NCBI GenBank assembly: GCA_009746045.1
Contig: RPFO01000213.1
Location: 1,948,325 to 2,012,324, forward strand
DNA: 64,000 nt
Origin: Mesostigma viride
Lineage: Eukaryota > Streptophyta > Mesostigmatophyceae > Mesostigmatales > Mesostigmataceae
Direction of reading: 5' to 3'
A program made the position numbers and the translations under genes. Below, piece after piece: positions 43,001 to 53,019 of this stretch (position 1 is the stretch's first letter; every line of letters starts with the position of its first letter). The notes beneath the pieces were generated by a model. The model worked only from the letters and a program-made list of their open reading frames with translations, was not told the DNA's origin and did not search any database.

Positions 43001-43940
43001 GGAAGAGGTCTCCTTGATTACCTCCCCGGGGACGGATCTTTGACCAGGACAGACGGTGCACTGCTTGGGAGCCATCAATGGCCACCCAGCACTTATGGCC
43101 AGCGGCTTCTACTCGGGTCACCACCCCATCATGCCAGCTGCCACGTTTCCCTGGAAAGCTTGGTTCCTTCCACACAACAACCTGTTGTCCAACGTTAGGT
43201 TCTAGGACACTCCAGCCCTTGTCTTTCTGCCTCAGCTTGAGGAACTTGGCCTCTAGCTTCTCCTTCCATGCCTGCTCAGCATCAGCTGGCAGCATCCTGG
43301 TATGCAGCATAAGAGGATTGATGGCAATGTCACCAAAGAACATGGGAGTCCTCAGGTTCAGCCTGTCCTCCACAGAACGTAGCCATGCAGATGTCACAAT
43401 GGCAGATGACGTCCTTGGAATCCTCTCCACCAGCAGCACAGTCTTGATCTCTTGGATGGCTCTCTCCACCACCCCTTGCTGGCCGTGGCTCTCCCTGGGT
43501 GTAATCAGCAACTCTGGAAACTCTGGCAGGTTTTCACAGCACTCAAACTGAATGTCACACTGCAACAACTCCAACCCAGGGTACCTGCTCCTTGTCAACT
43601 TCAGAGCAGCAATCAATGTAGGCTTCTCCATGTCAGGCAAGATCTCTAGGGTCTTGTACTTGGTATATCTGTCCACTGCCACCAGCAGCTTCAAACCCCT
43701 GATTCTCTGAATATCTACCTGCACATGGCCTGGCTGCAAAATAGGAGTCCTGGCATGAGACTGCTTGGGCTTTCTAGCAACTAGCCTGCACTTGCAAGCT
43801 TGAGCAACCTGTTGGCAGATGGAGTACAACTCACTTCCTCCCAGCCGTCTAGCAACTTGCAAAGACTGATGTCCAAAAACCAAATGTCCTCATTTGAGGA
43901 CATAGTCCTCGTTTGAGACGGGGGGGGTCAGGGGGGCGGT

Positions 43941-43990
43941 TTTGGCGCCAAAGTTGGTCCTGAGGATCCCTAGTGGGTTTTGGCGCGAAA
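43941..43990. promoter_or_regulatory. Two E2F-like sites
   Basis: TTTGGCGCCAAA at 43941-43952 and TTTTGGCGCGAAA at 43978-43990 match the E2F/DP consensus, near the left end of the inserted element. Confidence 0.4.
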
Positions 43991-44226
43991 CTGGGATAGG
44001 TACTGAGCGCGCCAAGCCCCCGGGGTCGACAGGGGCCGACCGTACCTGGAAAATATGAGGCGAGGAAAAGTACCTACTACAGCAAGAACGTTGCAATGTA
44101 ATCGAGCATTTTGTCGAGTGACGGCTATGGGGTCGTTCCAGTTCTGAGGCTTGCCTGAACGTTATAGGCCATTATTTTGCCCCGAATGAAGACAGAACTT
44201 TAGATCATCATCTAGTCATTTCGAAG

Positions 44227-44766
44227 ATGCTGCTTTTGACGTGCAGGTGCTTTGTATATGTCGAAAATATTGTTCATGAACGGATTTTGGCATCGTTGAA
44301 GAAAATCTGGAAGCTACGTAGATGGCATGATAGGTCAGTATGCAGTTCGGTTTTACAATTTCTTTTTCCGCCCAGTAGCTGCGGATATCGTGAGTATGGG
44401 TTATGGTACGCTTCTGGGTTAATGGGCGACCCGGGCAACAGAGGGACCTGGGCAGTTAGATGGGTCAAAGAGTCTCCATTTTTTCGTCGTGATATCGCAG
44501 TCACGCCTGGCGAAAACCACGGCGAGCGCGAGCCATATTTTACTTTTGCCGCAAGGCTGGGTGCTTCCCGGGCGTCACCGTCCTTTAATATATATTTCTT
44601 GAGCTGTCCCGCGCAGCTGGCGGCCTGGGCGCACGTCAAGAACAAGGTTCCGGATGTCATCCGCAACCGCATCGTTCTAAATAAGCGTGTCAAGAGTATC
44701 GTAGCTTATAACCCCCGCAGACTTAATGATTCCGGTTCTTTTCAATGCCCAACGTCGTGGTTGTGA
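44227..44766 (+). CDS. Unrecognised 179-codon ORF in the hairpin-ended element
   Basis: The longest frame inside the 1736-bp insertion. The sequence includes WHDRSVCSSVLQFLFPPSS and VPDVIRNRIVLNKRVKS; no family is recognised and no catalytic motif is visible. It may be a cargo remnant or a chance frame. Confidence 0.25.
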   Translation: MLLLTCRCFVYVENIVHERILASLKKIWKLRRWHDRSVCSSVLQFLFPPSSCGYREYGLWYASGLMGDPGNRGTWAVRWVKESPFFRRDIAVTPGENHGEREPYFTFAARLGASRASPSFNIYFLSCPAQLAAWAHVKNKVPDVIRNRIVLNKRVKSIVAYNPRRLNDSGSFQCPTSWL

Positions 44767-46084
44767 TTACGCCTATGTCCGGGGAACTTAAAGGAAGTTT
44801 GCTGGGTAATGCTTTCTTTTCCCGTGGTGTCACTGAAAAGGTAAACGGCCTTGCGTCGTCAAAACAGCAGCAAGTAGCAGTCACTGTGCTTAGTTGCAAT
44901 GTGGTAGTTTGATTTAACACATGTACTGCCTTGTTGCTGAAAACTTTTTCAAGGCTTGCTGGGATGTTGCCCATGTGTTTCTAACGCTTAACCTCATGTC
45001 CAAGTGAGCTAGACTGGCTTGGAAACTTGAGCTTTTCATGCTTACATTGTGCTTGTATTGCTATTTGTGCCTCTTTGCAGTATCTGCTTCATATATGATT
45101 GAAGGCTTCAGCATCATTGTCGAGCACCGTGGTGGCAGCCAAGCCTCCAATAACGATCACAGACCTAACCTTGGCAAGTATTTGCTTCTTATTTCATTCT
45201 TTGGACTGAGCTAGCTTTGAGCTAGCTTTACACCTGCTTTTTGGCCTGCACCATGGTCCCTGGCTGCCAGTTACATTTTGTGCCCCCCCCGGCAGGCTGC
45301 AGGGTCTAGGATAGCGAGGGTGTAATGTAGACATGTTGTGGGCACCTTGGGTGCATTTTCAGGACCAGCCATGACCTGGCCCTGCCTTCTTTCTGGGCGT
45401 ATTGTTGACTTGAGTGCTTGTTGGTCACTCGCGTAGCGACCCCCCTGCATTCATAAATCGTAAACAATTATACAATGAGCATATTTCATGGATGTTAAGC
45501 ATTGCTACTCTTGAACATATCATAAATGAACATGGTTCCATGCCGTACCCATGGATATGTTGAAATGTGTGAGTTATTACAAATGGTATCCATGCTTAAA
45601 AATGTCCTCATATGAGGACATTTTCTTGGTGATTAGACTGAGCTGCATGGCCAAACATGGTATGCAACCTTGAGGCAATGTCATACAAGAGAGAAAACCT
45701 TTTATTGTCATTATTAGCACTCAAGGTATGTACAGATCCCTTATGTACAGGAGGCACCAGGGTCGTGCCTGTCAGACTGTCTCCAGCCCTATCCTCATCC
45801 TGACCATCCTGTGCCAGTCCTGCACGGTCAGAATGCTTCTGAGATCCACCTGGGTCCACATCACCAGGTCCTACCTCAGGCTCAGCACCGCCATGGCGGG
45901 CACGTTGGCGAGTAACCACTGCAGCTACAGCTGGCATACTCTCTGTGGTAACCAAGCTTGCCCCATCGTGTCCAATAGGCTCTTTCACTAGAGCATGGGG
46001 CTGCCCCTCACTGCTGTCACTAGCAGCTTCATTACACACCCCTGGGGGCACCCTCCAGGGTTCAGGGATGTGTGCAGGCTCAAG

Positions 46085-47272
46085 TCAATGATCAGCAGCC
46101 TTGCCCTTGCCCTTGTCCTGGGATGGACCAGCCTTGTCCTTGCTGCCACCCTGAGCTGGCTTGCTCTGACCTTCCTGCCTCAGGTACGAGGGACACTCAT
46201 TCCTGAAGTGACCCTTCCCCTGGCAGAAATAACATTCCACCTGACTGATGTCCCGTGAGGTCCCACTGCTGGGCCCAGCCTTGGGAGGACCACCCACCCT
46301 CTTGAAGTCAAACTGGGACTGTGGATGTCCCGACTTCGGCGGGGTCCCCCGTCCAGCCCTTCTGTCACGCCCCCTCCTGGACCTTCCTCGACCCCTTGAA
46401 GAGGTCTCAGGCCCTCTCGAGGGCGCTGGGCCCCCGTGGCCCGATCCCCTCATGGACTTAACCGTGGGTTCAGTGGCCTCCTCATCACCCTGACGAGGGC
46501 GCTTACCACCCACGTACTTGCCGCTGAAACACTCATACAACTGGTCCGTCATGGCTGCCCAGCCATGGACCTGTCGCATGTGGATGGTCACATTATCCAT
46601 GGTGACCGGATCCAGCTGCAGCGACTTGAGAAAGTCGCCCATGGCCATCCGATCTGCGACGAAGAAGCCCTTGGCCATGGCGTCCTCCCTCAGCTTGACG
46701 AAGTCTTCAAAGGCGTGGACCACTAGTTGCCCCTTGATGGGCTTGTAGTCCAGGTATTCTTGCTTCAGGTGGGACCCATCTATGGTCCTCTTGTCACTCA
46801 GGAACGACCTGAGTCGCGTCATAAACGCCGCCCAGGTGTCCCCCGCCGCATGTCGCTCCCGAACAAACTTGAACAGCCGCCTCGCCGACTGCCGTATGTA
46901 GGCACTAGACGCCAGGATGCGAAGCTTGTCACCGTTGTATATCTCCGTGTACAAGTTCATGTCCTCTAACATCCTCTCAGCATCCCGGGGCTGCCAATTG
47001 TCCTTGATGGACTGAAACTGGCCTAGCACCGCGTACCCCTCAGCAACAGTTGGTCGCTTAGGCGCCGCTTGATCTGCGGCTGGCGCGTGCTGCCCGCCCT
47101 GCGATCCTTGGCTCTGATTATCTGGCACCTCAGCCTGGTCTCCCAGCGCCTGGCCGTCCCCGCGTCCATCGCGTCCACCGCGTCCATCGCGTCCATCTCG
47201 TCCATCCAGCCCAGCGCCGCGCCGCGCGTAGCCCAGAAAGCCCGCTTGTTGGTTGACAGCTCCATCCTCCAT
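46085..47272 (-). CDS. Gag-like protein with CCHC zinc knuckle
   Basis: 395 codons. The N-terminal ~80 residues are low-complexity with a DGRDGRDGRGG repeat. A helical capsid-like region follows (about 95-260: VLGQFQSIKDNWQPRDAERM, YECFSGKYVGG), then an arginine/glycine-rich RNA-binding stretch. The CX2CX4HX4C knuckle is C347, C350, H355, C360 in CYFCQGKGHFRNEC. It ends AADH before TGA. Pol follows in the same frame with no further stop, so pol could be made by readthrough of this TGA. Confidence 0.88.
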   Translation of the reverse strand: MEDGAVNQQAGFLGYARRGAGLDGRDGRDGRGGRDGRGDGQALGDQAEVPDNQSQGSQGGQHAPAADQAAPKRPTVAEGYAVLGQFQSIKDNWQPRDAERMLEDMNLYTEIYNGDKLRILASSAYIRQSARRLFKFVRERHAAGDTWAAFMTRLRSFLSDKRTIDGSHLKQEYLDYKPIKGQLVVHAFEDFVKLREDAMAKGFFVADRMAMGDFLKSLQLDPVTMDNVTIHMRQVHGWAAMTDQLYECFSGKYVGGKRPRQGDEEATEPTVKSMRGSGHGGPAPSRGPETSSRGRGRSRRGRDRRAGRGTPPKSGHPQSQFDFKRVGGPPKAGPSSGTSRDISQVECYFCQGKGHFRNECPSYLRQEGQSKPAQGGSKDKAGPSQDKGKGKAADH

Positions 47273-47374
47273 GATGGCCTCTGTTCAGATCTGCTACAGC
47301 CAGCCAAGTGGCCAAGCAGCAATTAAAGCAATATAAGCTACTGAACAAGAAAGGAAAGTGCCAAGTGTTACCAC

Positions 47375-48295
47375 TCAGGCAAGACCACCACGGCTGGCCC
47401 CAGGCGCGTCCTGGTTCTCCTTGTCGCTGTCGTCGTCGCTGTCGCTCACCACAATCAGCTCTGGTACCCTGCTACCTGCTGCGCCGTCGTCGACCCGCTG
47501 TCGGCCCGCGATGACTGAATCGTCACCGTTGGTGTAGTAGACAGGTGACAACCCGTCGTTGGCACCCCGCGGATTGTATCTTGGCACCTCGTGGTCACCA
47601 AGTGTCTCGTCGCCTAGCCCAGCGACACCCCCTGCTCCCTCCTCAAGGTCACTATCGTACCCAAGAGGTGCAAACTCTTCCCAACGCGTCACACGAACGC
47701 GAAGGGGCGGGGGCAGCTCCTGAAAAGGAACTCTTACTCGCTCTGGAAACCTGCCGACTCTTGTCGCGCGCTGTCCTCCGGCGATGGCCTCCGCTGTCGC
47801 CCCGACCTCTGCAAGCCGCCTGTAGTGCTCCGCTCCGCGTCGTTCACGCCTAACTGGCCCCGCTGCAACACCCTCGTCGCCGATGCCGCCTGCGAAAGCA
47901 CGTGGTACTCCCGCGCCCGCTACTGTCGGTACAAACTCGTGTCGCCCTGCGCCAGCTGCTTCCGCAACCTCGCCTCGCCTTGCCGCCAACTCCGTCCGCA
48001 CTCGCTCAGCTACTGCTGTAATCACCGTCTGGATGCCGACCAACCCGTGAAGCTCCTGCTCAAGGTCGTCGATGCTCCGGTGCTCCGGAATGACGATGGT
48101 TTGTACGTGTCGCAGAATTCGCTCCCAATCTTCGACCTGGTCGTCGACGAATTGCACGAAGCTGCGATTTACAGGCGGACGATCTGCAAGCAATAAAGAT
48201 AGATCCCGAACGACACGACGTAATTCAGGAGAAATCGAACCCCCAGCAGACTGCCGAAACCGGAAATCCTGCTGCCGTTGTTCCTCCTGCACCAT
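47375..48295 (-). CDS. Extra ORF upstream of gag, function unknown
   Basis: 306 codons between the 5' LTR and gag, on the same strand and in the same frame as gag but separated from it by stops. It contains helical segments (VDDQVEDWERILRHVQTI, LEQELHGLVGIQTVITAV), a glycine/arginine-rich middle and an acidic tail (VVSDSDDDSDKEN). It resembles neither capsid nor enzyme that I recognise. It may be an additional structural protein or a fused N-terminal part of gag whose link has decayed. Confidence 0.6.
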   Translation of the reverse strand: MVQEEQRQQDFRFRQSAGGSISPELRRVVRDLSLLLADRPPVNRSFVQFVDDQVEDWERILRHVQTIVIPEHRSIDDLEQELHGLVGIQTVITAVAERVRTELAARRGEVAEAAGAGRHEFVPTVAGAGVPRAFAGGIGDEGVAAGPVRRERRGAEHYRRLAEVGATAEAIAGGQRATRVGRFPERVRVPFQELPPPLRVRVTRWEEFAPLGYDSDLEEGAGGVAGLGDETLGDHEVPRYNPRGANDGLSPVYYTNGDDSVIAGRQRVDDGAAGSRVPELIVVSDSDDDSDKENQDAPGASRGGLA

Positions 48296-48388
48296 TCACC
48301 ACCAGACGAGCTCCTCGCGTCGTCAACGCTGCACACCGCAACCGGCAACGACCCTCCTGGCCGTTCCGCTGAGACTGGTTGTAATTTG

Positions 48389-49086
48389 AGTTAAACGTTC
48401 TTCGCACACGCAATGTGAAGGATATGGTTGCAATGCAGCAATGTGTGAATATGGTTGGAAACGGAGCTTTGTTAAAATCGGATAATGTTTACAGCGCTCA
48501 CACACTTGAGGCTTGTACACGCGCTTGCCAAGTCAAGGCACAACACGTGAGGCGGGCTCGCAAGAGATGCCCATTTGGCACTGGCCTATTGTTTATATAC
48601 TTGTGCACTGTGCTTGCTAGTCCTGAGCAGCCTAGGAGGCCTGCTCAGTAATAACACCCCCGGTACAGTATTCACTACCTGTACAGCGCTCAACTCCTAT
48701 ACAGTAGGTCTGCCATACAGGCACAATGACCACAGAGCACAGTCCACAGTGACTATTGCATCTGCACCTAGAAGTCCAGGACTAAGCCTGCGGTACCAAC
48801 AGACCACAGGTTAAGGTTCCTATTTCCTGCGTACGACGTATTAATCCAATACCGTCGTAGGTACAGCACCTAATTCCTGTCAGCCCAGGAATTACTGTCG
48901 ACCCCATATGTCGTCGGCAAATATTCACGTCCGACTTAGAAGAACAGCCGGCTCGCGCTCGCGCGCGACCGGGAAGTCGGAACGCCATAACTTTCTTGAT
49001 ACTTGTCGGAATGAACTCGTTCCGGTGCCGCTGGAATCGCAGAGATATGCCGAATCAGGATCACGCCAATGCGCTTGGCGTTAACT
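48389..49086 (-). repeat. 5' LTR
   Basis: 698 bp and the promoter-bearing copy for the minus-strand element. TATA-like GTATATAAAC is at 48591-48600 (minus strand). The sequence just inside (CAAATTACAACCAGTC) does not start with TGG, so a standard tRNA 3'-end primer site is not obvious. Confidence 0.93.
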
Positions 49087-49091
49087 ATACT
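49087..49091. repeat. 5-bp target-site duplication, right
   Basis: ATACT, matching 39288-39292. Confidence 0.9.
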
Positions 49092-51883
49092 GGCGGTGGA
49101 TTGTGCACGCTAAACATAGGTAGGGCTGGACGCTAACTCGTGTTGCAAAGTAGGCCATATATAATGATAATGGTGATGCCAATGATGAAGCCGTCATAAT
49201 ACTAGTTAGGTAGTCGGCCGGTCACAAATATACCTGCTGGCCGACTGCCGTGAGCCCGGTGGCCGTACCCGGCCGACCTCAAGCACTACACCGGATACCG
49301 ACACAAGTAGACTCCAGCTCCGCGGCCCGGCCCATGAGCCCGACAATTTTAGAATCGCCGGGCAACTCATTCTAGGGCCTCAGCATCATGCCGGTAAGGC
49401 GGCGCGCCAGGACCCGCCGGGCCGCACTTAATTAATGGCTGGATCTCCAGTCCCGACTTGCCGGGGGCACCTGGCACATCACTATGACGGCCGGGGGCTA
49501 TCTATCCTCCGGCTTCAGTCCCCGCCAGGGCCGGCATAAAACGCCGGAGCCAGCAGTCAACTGGTGTCACGTAGGTATTCAGTGAATATAGCGACTTCAT
49601 GATCATCCATGACAGAATTCGACAAACCATGCAGATGACCACGCACTAATCATCATCATGATCATGTTCAGTAGTCAGTTCCCGTCCCGTCGGTCGGTCC
49701 CGCCCCGCCTAGTGGGGACTGACATGTTCTGAAACTGAATTAACACGCCCGGCATTTTTAGAACCGCCGGCAACTCATTCTAGGGCCTCACTCATCATGC
49801 CGGCCGGGCGGCGCGCCGGGACCCGCCCCGGCACTTACCTCGCGACCTGCCGGGGTCGGCGCATCGCCGCCGGGGATCCGCCGGCTACCCCGCCGGGGCC
49901 GGCGACCCGGCGTAAAGCGTAAACCGAGCAGTCAGTGTGGGTACTGTAGGTCATCAGTGACCAAAGCGACTTTTAATTTCAAACACCACGCAATTTTCCT
50001 GGCGGCTGGCGGGGACAGGTTCTGAAAGTTAACACGTCTTCATGGCAGGTACGTGATACAGATACTGATACAGTGAGATACCGTTGAAAGTAGTAGTAGT
50101 TGTTGTTACCCCAGCCGCTTAAATTTAGTGAATCATTATAAATTTAGTGAATCATTATTAGTTAGATAGTTAGACAGTTAGACAGTTAGTTATTTCGGTT
50201 GTATCCCGGCCACGCCGCACATGGGCACGCCGTGATAGTTGTTGTTGATGAAATGCACTTGAGGCTCATTTAATTTTAAGCGGAACCGCCCACACTTGAG
50301 GCTCATTTTTCTCAGGGAAGTAGAGATAGATCTTAGCTTAGTTTTCCCTGGGAGGGAATTGTGGGAGGTCTTCGGTCGAGGCAACCGAGGGCCTGGGGCC
50401 ATTATTTTGGCAAGACGAGGCTGCCCGCGACCTTCCGCGACGTTGGGCACAGAGGCTGGTGACCTGGAGAAAGGTTTGGGCGTTAAAGCCATGGTAGCAT
50501 CTTTTGCAGATTGACCAGGGCGCGATAGTGAAAAGTCCACGGCAATTTGCGCAAATTGGTTGCATTTTGTTTCTCTCTTGTCCACTACGCTATTTTTTTC
50601 CCGCGGTAACTGTCGCGCATTTGCAATTTGCGCTATCTAGAAGCTTTTCAAGTTTTCCGACTCGGACTTCAAGCATGAATTGAGATCGCACTGCCATCGG
50701 CAAAAGCCGCGTGCCGCGCCTGCGGCGCTGGTCTTGCAAGATCATGCTTGCAGCCGCTGCACCGGCTCGAGAGAGAGGCGCTGATGCTTTGTGCGGAGAA
50801 TTAGAGGGGACGCTAAAGTTGACGTGGAGGACATGGCAGTCCGAGGAGGACGCACCTCTGCGTCGAATCATACTGAACTTAATGTACGTTCCGTCATGCA
50901 GTGCCTAACCGAGAAATGTTTTCGTGTCTCTGCCGACTCCTTGCCCGACACTCTGTCATTGCGCGTAGACAACCTTGGCATCACGTCGTCATCACGCTTG
51001 TTACGTGTGCTGTTTGTGCTGGCAAAGTTCTGCACATAGATTGCCAGTTACCCGCATTTAATCACGTTTCTTCGATTGTGAGCATGTTCAAGCCTAGTTT
51101 AAAAAGCGCGTTACCACGTGGCTTGTGCTACCACGTCTCCGCTTTCGCATCTGTGTGGTGGGCCACAACCGCTGCGAGTAGTCTCAATAGAGAATGTTTA
51201 CACGGTCCTGCAGAGCTCCCAAGCAGGACGTATCTGTGCATATCACTTTTCGCTGCTCACGCCCAACAGACACGCCCTTGCCAGGTCTCCTTTAGAGGGC
51301 TGGTAAAGCAATAAAGTGTTTTTGCATCCCCTAGTTTGCTGTTCAGCAAGGCTGCACGAGGTTTACAAGGTTGTGCCTACTGGCATGCTTGCATAGGGCC
51401 AGTGCCACATGGTCATTGACGATACCGACCATGACAGTATGGCCATCAGCACACACCGCAGGTGTGTGCTGGGGAGGTTTTTAGCAGCAAATAGCAGCTA
51501 GCTTCCACCTTTGGGACATGTATGCTTTGTCAGAGATATGTATGCTTTTGTACGTCGGGAATGAATGAGTAAGTGTGACTCAATACACGACTGGGGTGTC
51601 TGGTATACTGCTCTCCTATGTATGTACCTGACAACTCGTTTTCGTGGGTTATGAGGACATGACTGCTAGGTCTTTGTATATTTGTACCAATCGTATGCAT
51701 GTGGTGAATTCTCCCTGACAGTGTAGCTGGGGTCGCGTCATTTCTTGTTCAGCGACCCGCTCATCTCCTGCTCCCCTACCCCCCTCTTTTACCACCATTG
51801 GTACCTTAATCCCCCCCCCCCCCCCCCCCCAACCCCTTTGTCCCCCTGGGTCCCACAGCCATGCCCAATGCCAGCATCGGCAG
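49092..51883. other. Intergenic region upstream of the acetyltransferase gene
   Basis: A duplicated ~410-bp GC-rich unit lies at about 49320-49975: both halves carry CAACTCATTCTAGGGCCTCA, CATGCCGG and GGCGGCGCGCC, then GCAGTCA...AGCGACTT. Near 50095-50190 are short AAATTTAGTGAATCATTAT and AGTTAGACAGTT repeats. Upstream exons and the promoter of the acetyltransferase gene should lie here, but I could not identify them. 51811-51830 is a run of 20 C just before the KIX-like exon. Confidence 0.55.
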
Positions 51884-51970
51884 GAAAGCATCCCAGCCGC
51901 GTGGAGGCAGAAGCTGCCCTTGTTTCTGCAGAAGCTGGAGGACCTGTTGTACAAGGCGGCGCGCTCCCAG
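51884..51970 (+). CDS. HAC: CBP/p300-type histone acetyltransferase: KIX-like exon (first recognised)
   Basis: First exon I can support of a plant-type CBP/p300 coactivator (HAC family), which acetylates histones and transcription factors in the nucleus. The encoded ESIPAAWRQKLPLFLQKL then EDLLYKAARSQ matches the first helix of the KIX-like domain, continued in the next exon by EEYLDLSTLEERF. Acceptor: catcggcag; a cccacag site 26 bp upstream is an alternative. Donor: gtacga, phase 0. The gene then runs as ten further-supported or predicted pieces to beyond 63190. The N-terminus upstream is missing from this model. Confidence 0.72.
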
Positions 51971-53019
51971 GTACGACAGGTGGCAAGGGATCTGTCGGGC
52001 GCATGCTTGTGGGTCAGACAGATGGCGAGGGAGTTGTCGGGCGCATGCTTGTGGGTCAGCTAGGGGGGCCACCCATGCGTAGCAACTGGAGATGGGTTGC
52101 TCGCGGATCGACAACCTCGTGGGTCACTGCTACGGGGTTGGGTTGTGAAAATGCTGTGTTTCATTCCTGGGCGCTGGGGTCCTTGGTGCATGGTCAAGGA
52201 TTGGGTTGTTCGCATCGCAGACGCACTCGGGTAGGGCATTTTCCCTCTGGTAAGAATCACTATTTTATTCCCTGAGTGTCGATTCGGGTGGCATGGCCGG
52301 GGCGCTTATGATTGGGTATGCTTCGAGGCGAGAAGCCATTCCCTTCAACGGGACAGGGTTCCTTGCCTGACGAATGCGCCTACGGGTGTTTGGTGCGCCT
52401 CAGCGGGTTTTGTGGGTGAGCGCTGGACTGGCGATGGATGGGTTGCTCCTTGTCGGGTGTCAAGTGTCAGCTGTTAGTTTCAACGGGTGGTGCAACACAG
52501 GGTGCTGCTCCTGTGGAGAGCCGCTGTTGGCAATGGCCAGGTATGGGATGAGGCGAAACGAGGTTGTTCATGCTCACAGTGCGATGTGGCGGCACGCTTG
52601 ATTGCTGGAACGCCACTACTGGCTATTGTCATTCCGGCATCTTGGTTGAGCGTTGCTCCCCTCCCCCGTCTCCTTCGCGCCTCACCTCTCCCCTTCTTCC
52701 CGTGCCACTACCCCTTCGCCCTTTGAGATTCCCCTCCCCCTTCCCCCCCGTTTTGTCTTTCTTCGATGCTTTTTGCTCCTTTCACATCTGATAGCATCTA
52801 TGGGTACCTTCCTATATTAATACCTGCCCTTGTCAATTTTCTCCCCGCGCCGCCGTTTCCCTCCTACTTTTGTTTTTCCTGCACCTCCCCTGCTTGCCAC
52901 CCCCCCCCCCCCACACTTCTCCCCCGCCCTCCTTGCAACCCTTCTCCATTCATCCTCCTCCACCCCTTCTCCTCATTCTCCGCCCGCCCACGCTTTTCCT
53001 TCCCCGCGTGGCCCCCCAG

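Larger units (their letters stand above)
43885..45620. mobile_element. 1736-bp element with palindromic hairpin ends inside pol
   Basis: The left end TGTCCTCATTTGAGGACA (43885-43902) and right end TGTCCTCATATGAGGACA (45603-45620) are each self-palindromic and also inverted copies of one another. The flanks show no target duplication. Removing exactly 1736 bp brings both pol halves into the same frame and reconnects the integrase HHCC finger, so the junction is between A and T. Within it lie a G-rich tract, two E2F-like sites and an unrecognised ORF (44227-44766). The superfamily is not recognised. Confidence 0.8.
40722..46084 (-). pseudogene. LTR element pol: integrase, protease-like, RT, RNase H; interrupted
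   Basis: It begins in frame directly after the gag TGA (46085-46087), runs to 45621, is interrupted by the insertion 43885-45620, and resumes to the stop at 40722. The integrase zinc finger is split: LHTMFGH lies upstream of the insert, and the C-x(n)-C part (YSICQQVAQACKC) is in the 1053-codon downstream part. Numbered in that part: integrase D57, D110, E140; a retropepsin-like stretch with EIDTNAQVSVM (388-398) and VILGQNFLG (452-460); RT with LLDFKRAFL (653-661) and LHGDDL (748-753); RNase H with FVDSSMDA (893-900, D895), E942, D980 and HIPGEENPADALTK. The protease lies after the integrase, unlike standard Copia. DTN replaces the usual D-T/S-G, and GDD replaces the usual V/M-DD. Confidence 0.88.
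39293..49086 (-). mobile_element. LTR retrotransposon, Copia-like with atypical domain order (9.8 kb)
   Basis: Two ~697-bp direct LTRs (39293-39989 and 48389-49086) that are almost identical, a 5-bp duplication ATACT on both sides, and a purine tract next to the 3' LTR. The minus strand carries, in order, a 306-codon ORF, gag with a CCHC knuckle, and pol (integrase, protease-like, RT, RNase H). RT after integrase marks it as Copia-type. The LTR ends are AGTTAACG...CGTTTAACT rather than TG...CA. A 1736-bp foreign element interrupts pol. Near-identical LTRs mean a recent insertion. Confidence 0.93.

Noticed and set aside
46085-48295. Plus-strand ORFs opposite gag and the upstream ORF
   Set aside because: Shorter and without motifs, whereas the minus strand has the CCHC knuckle and the element's polarity.
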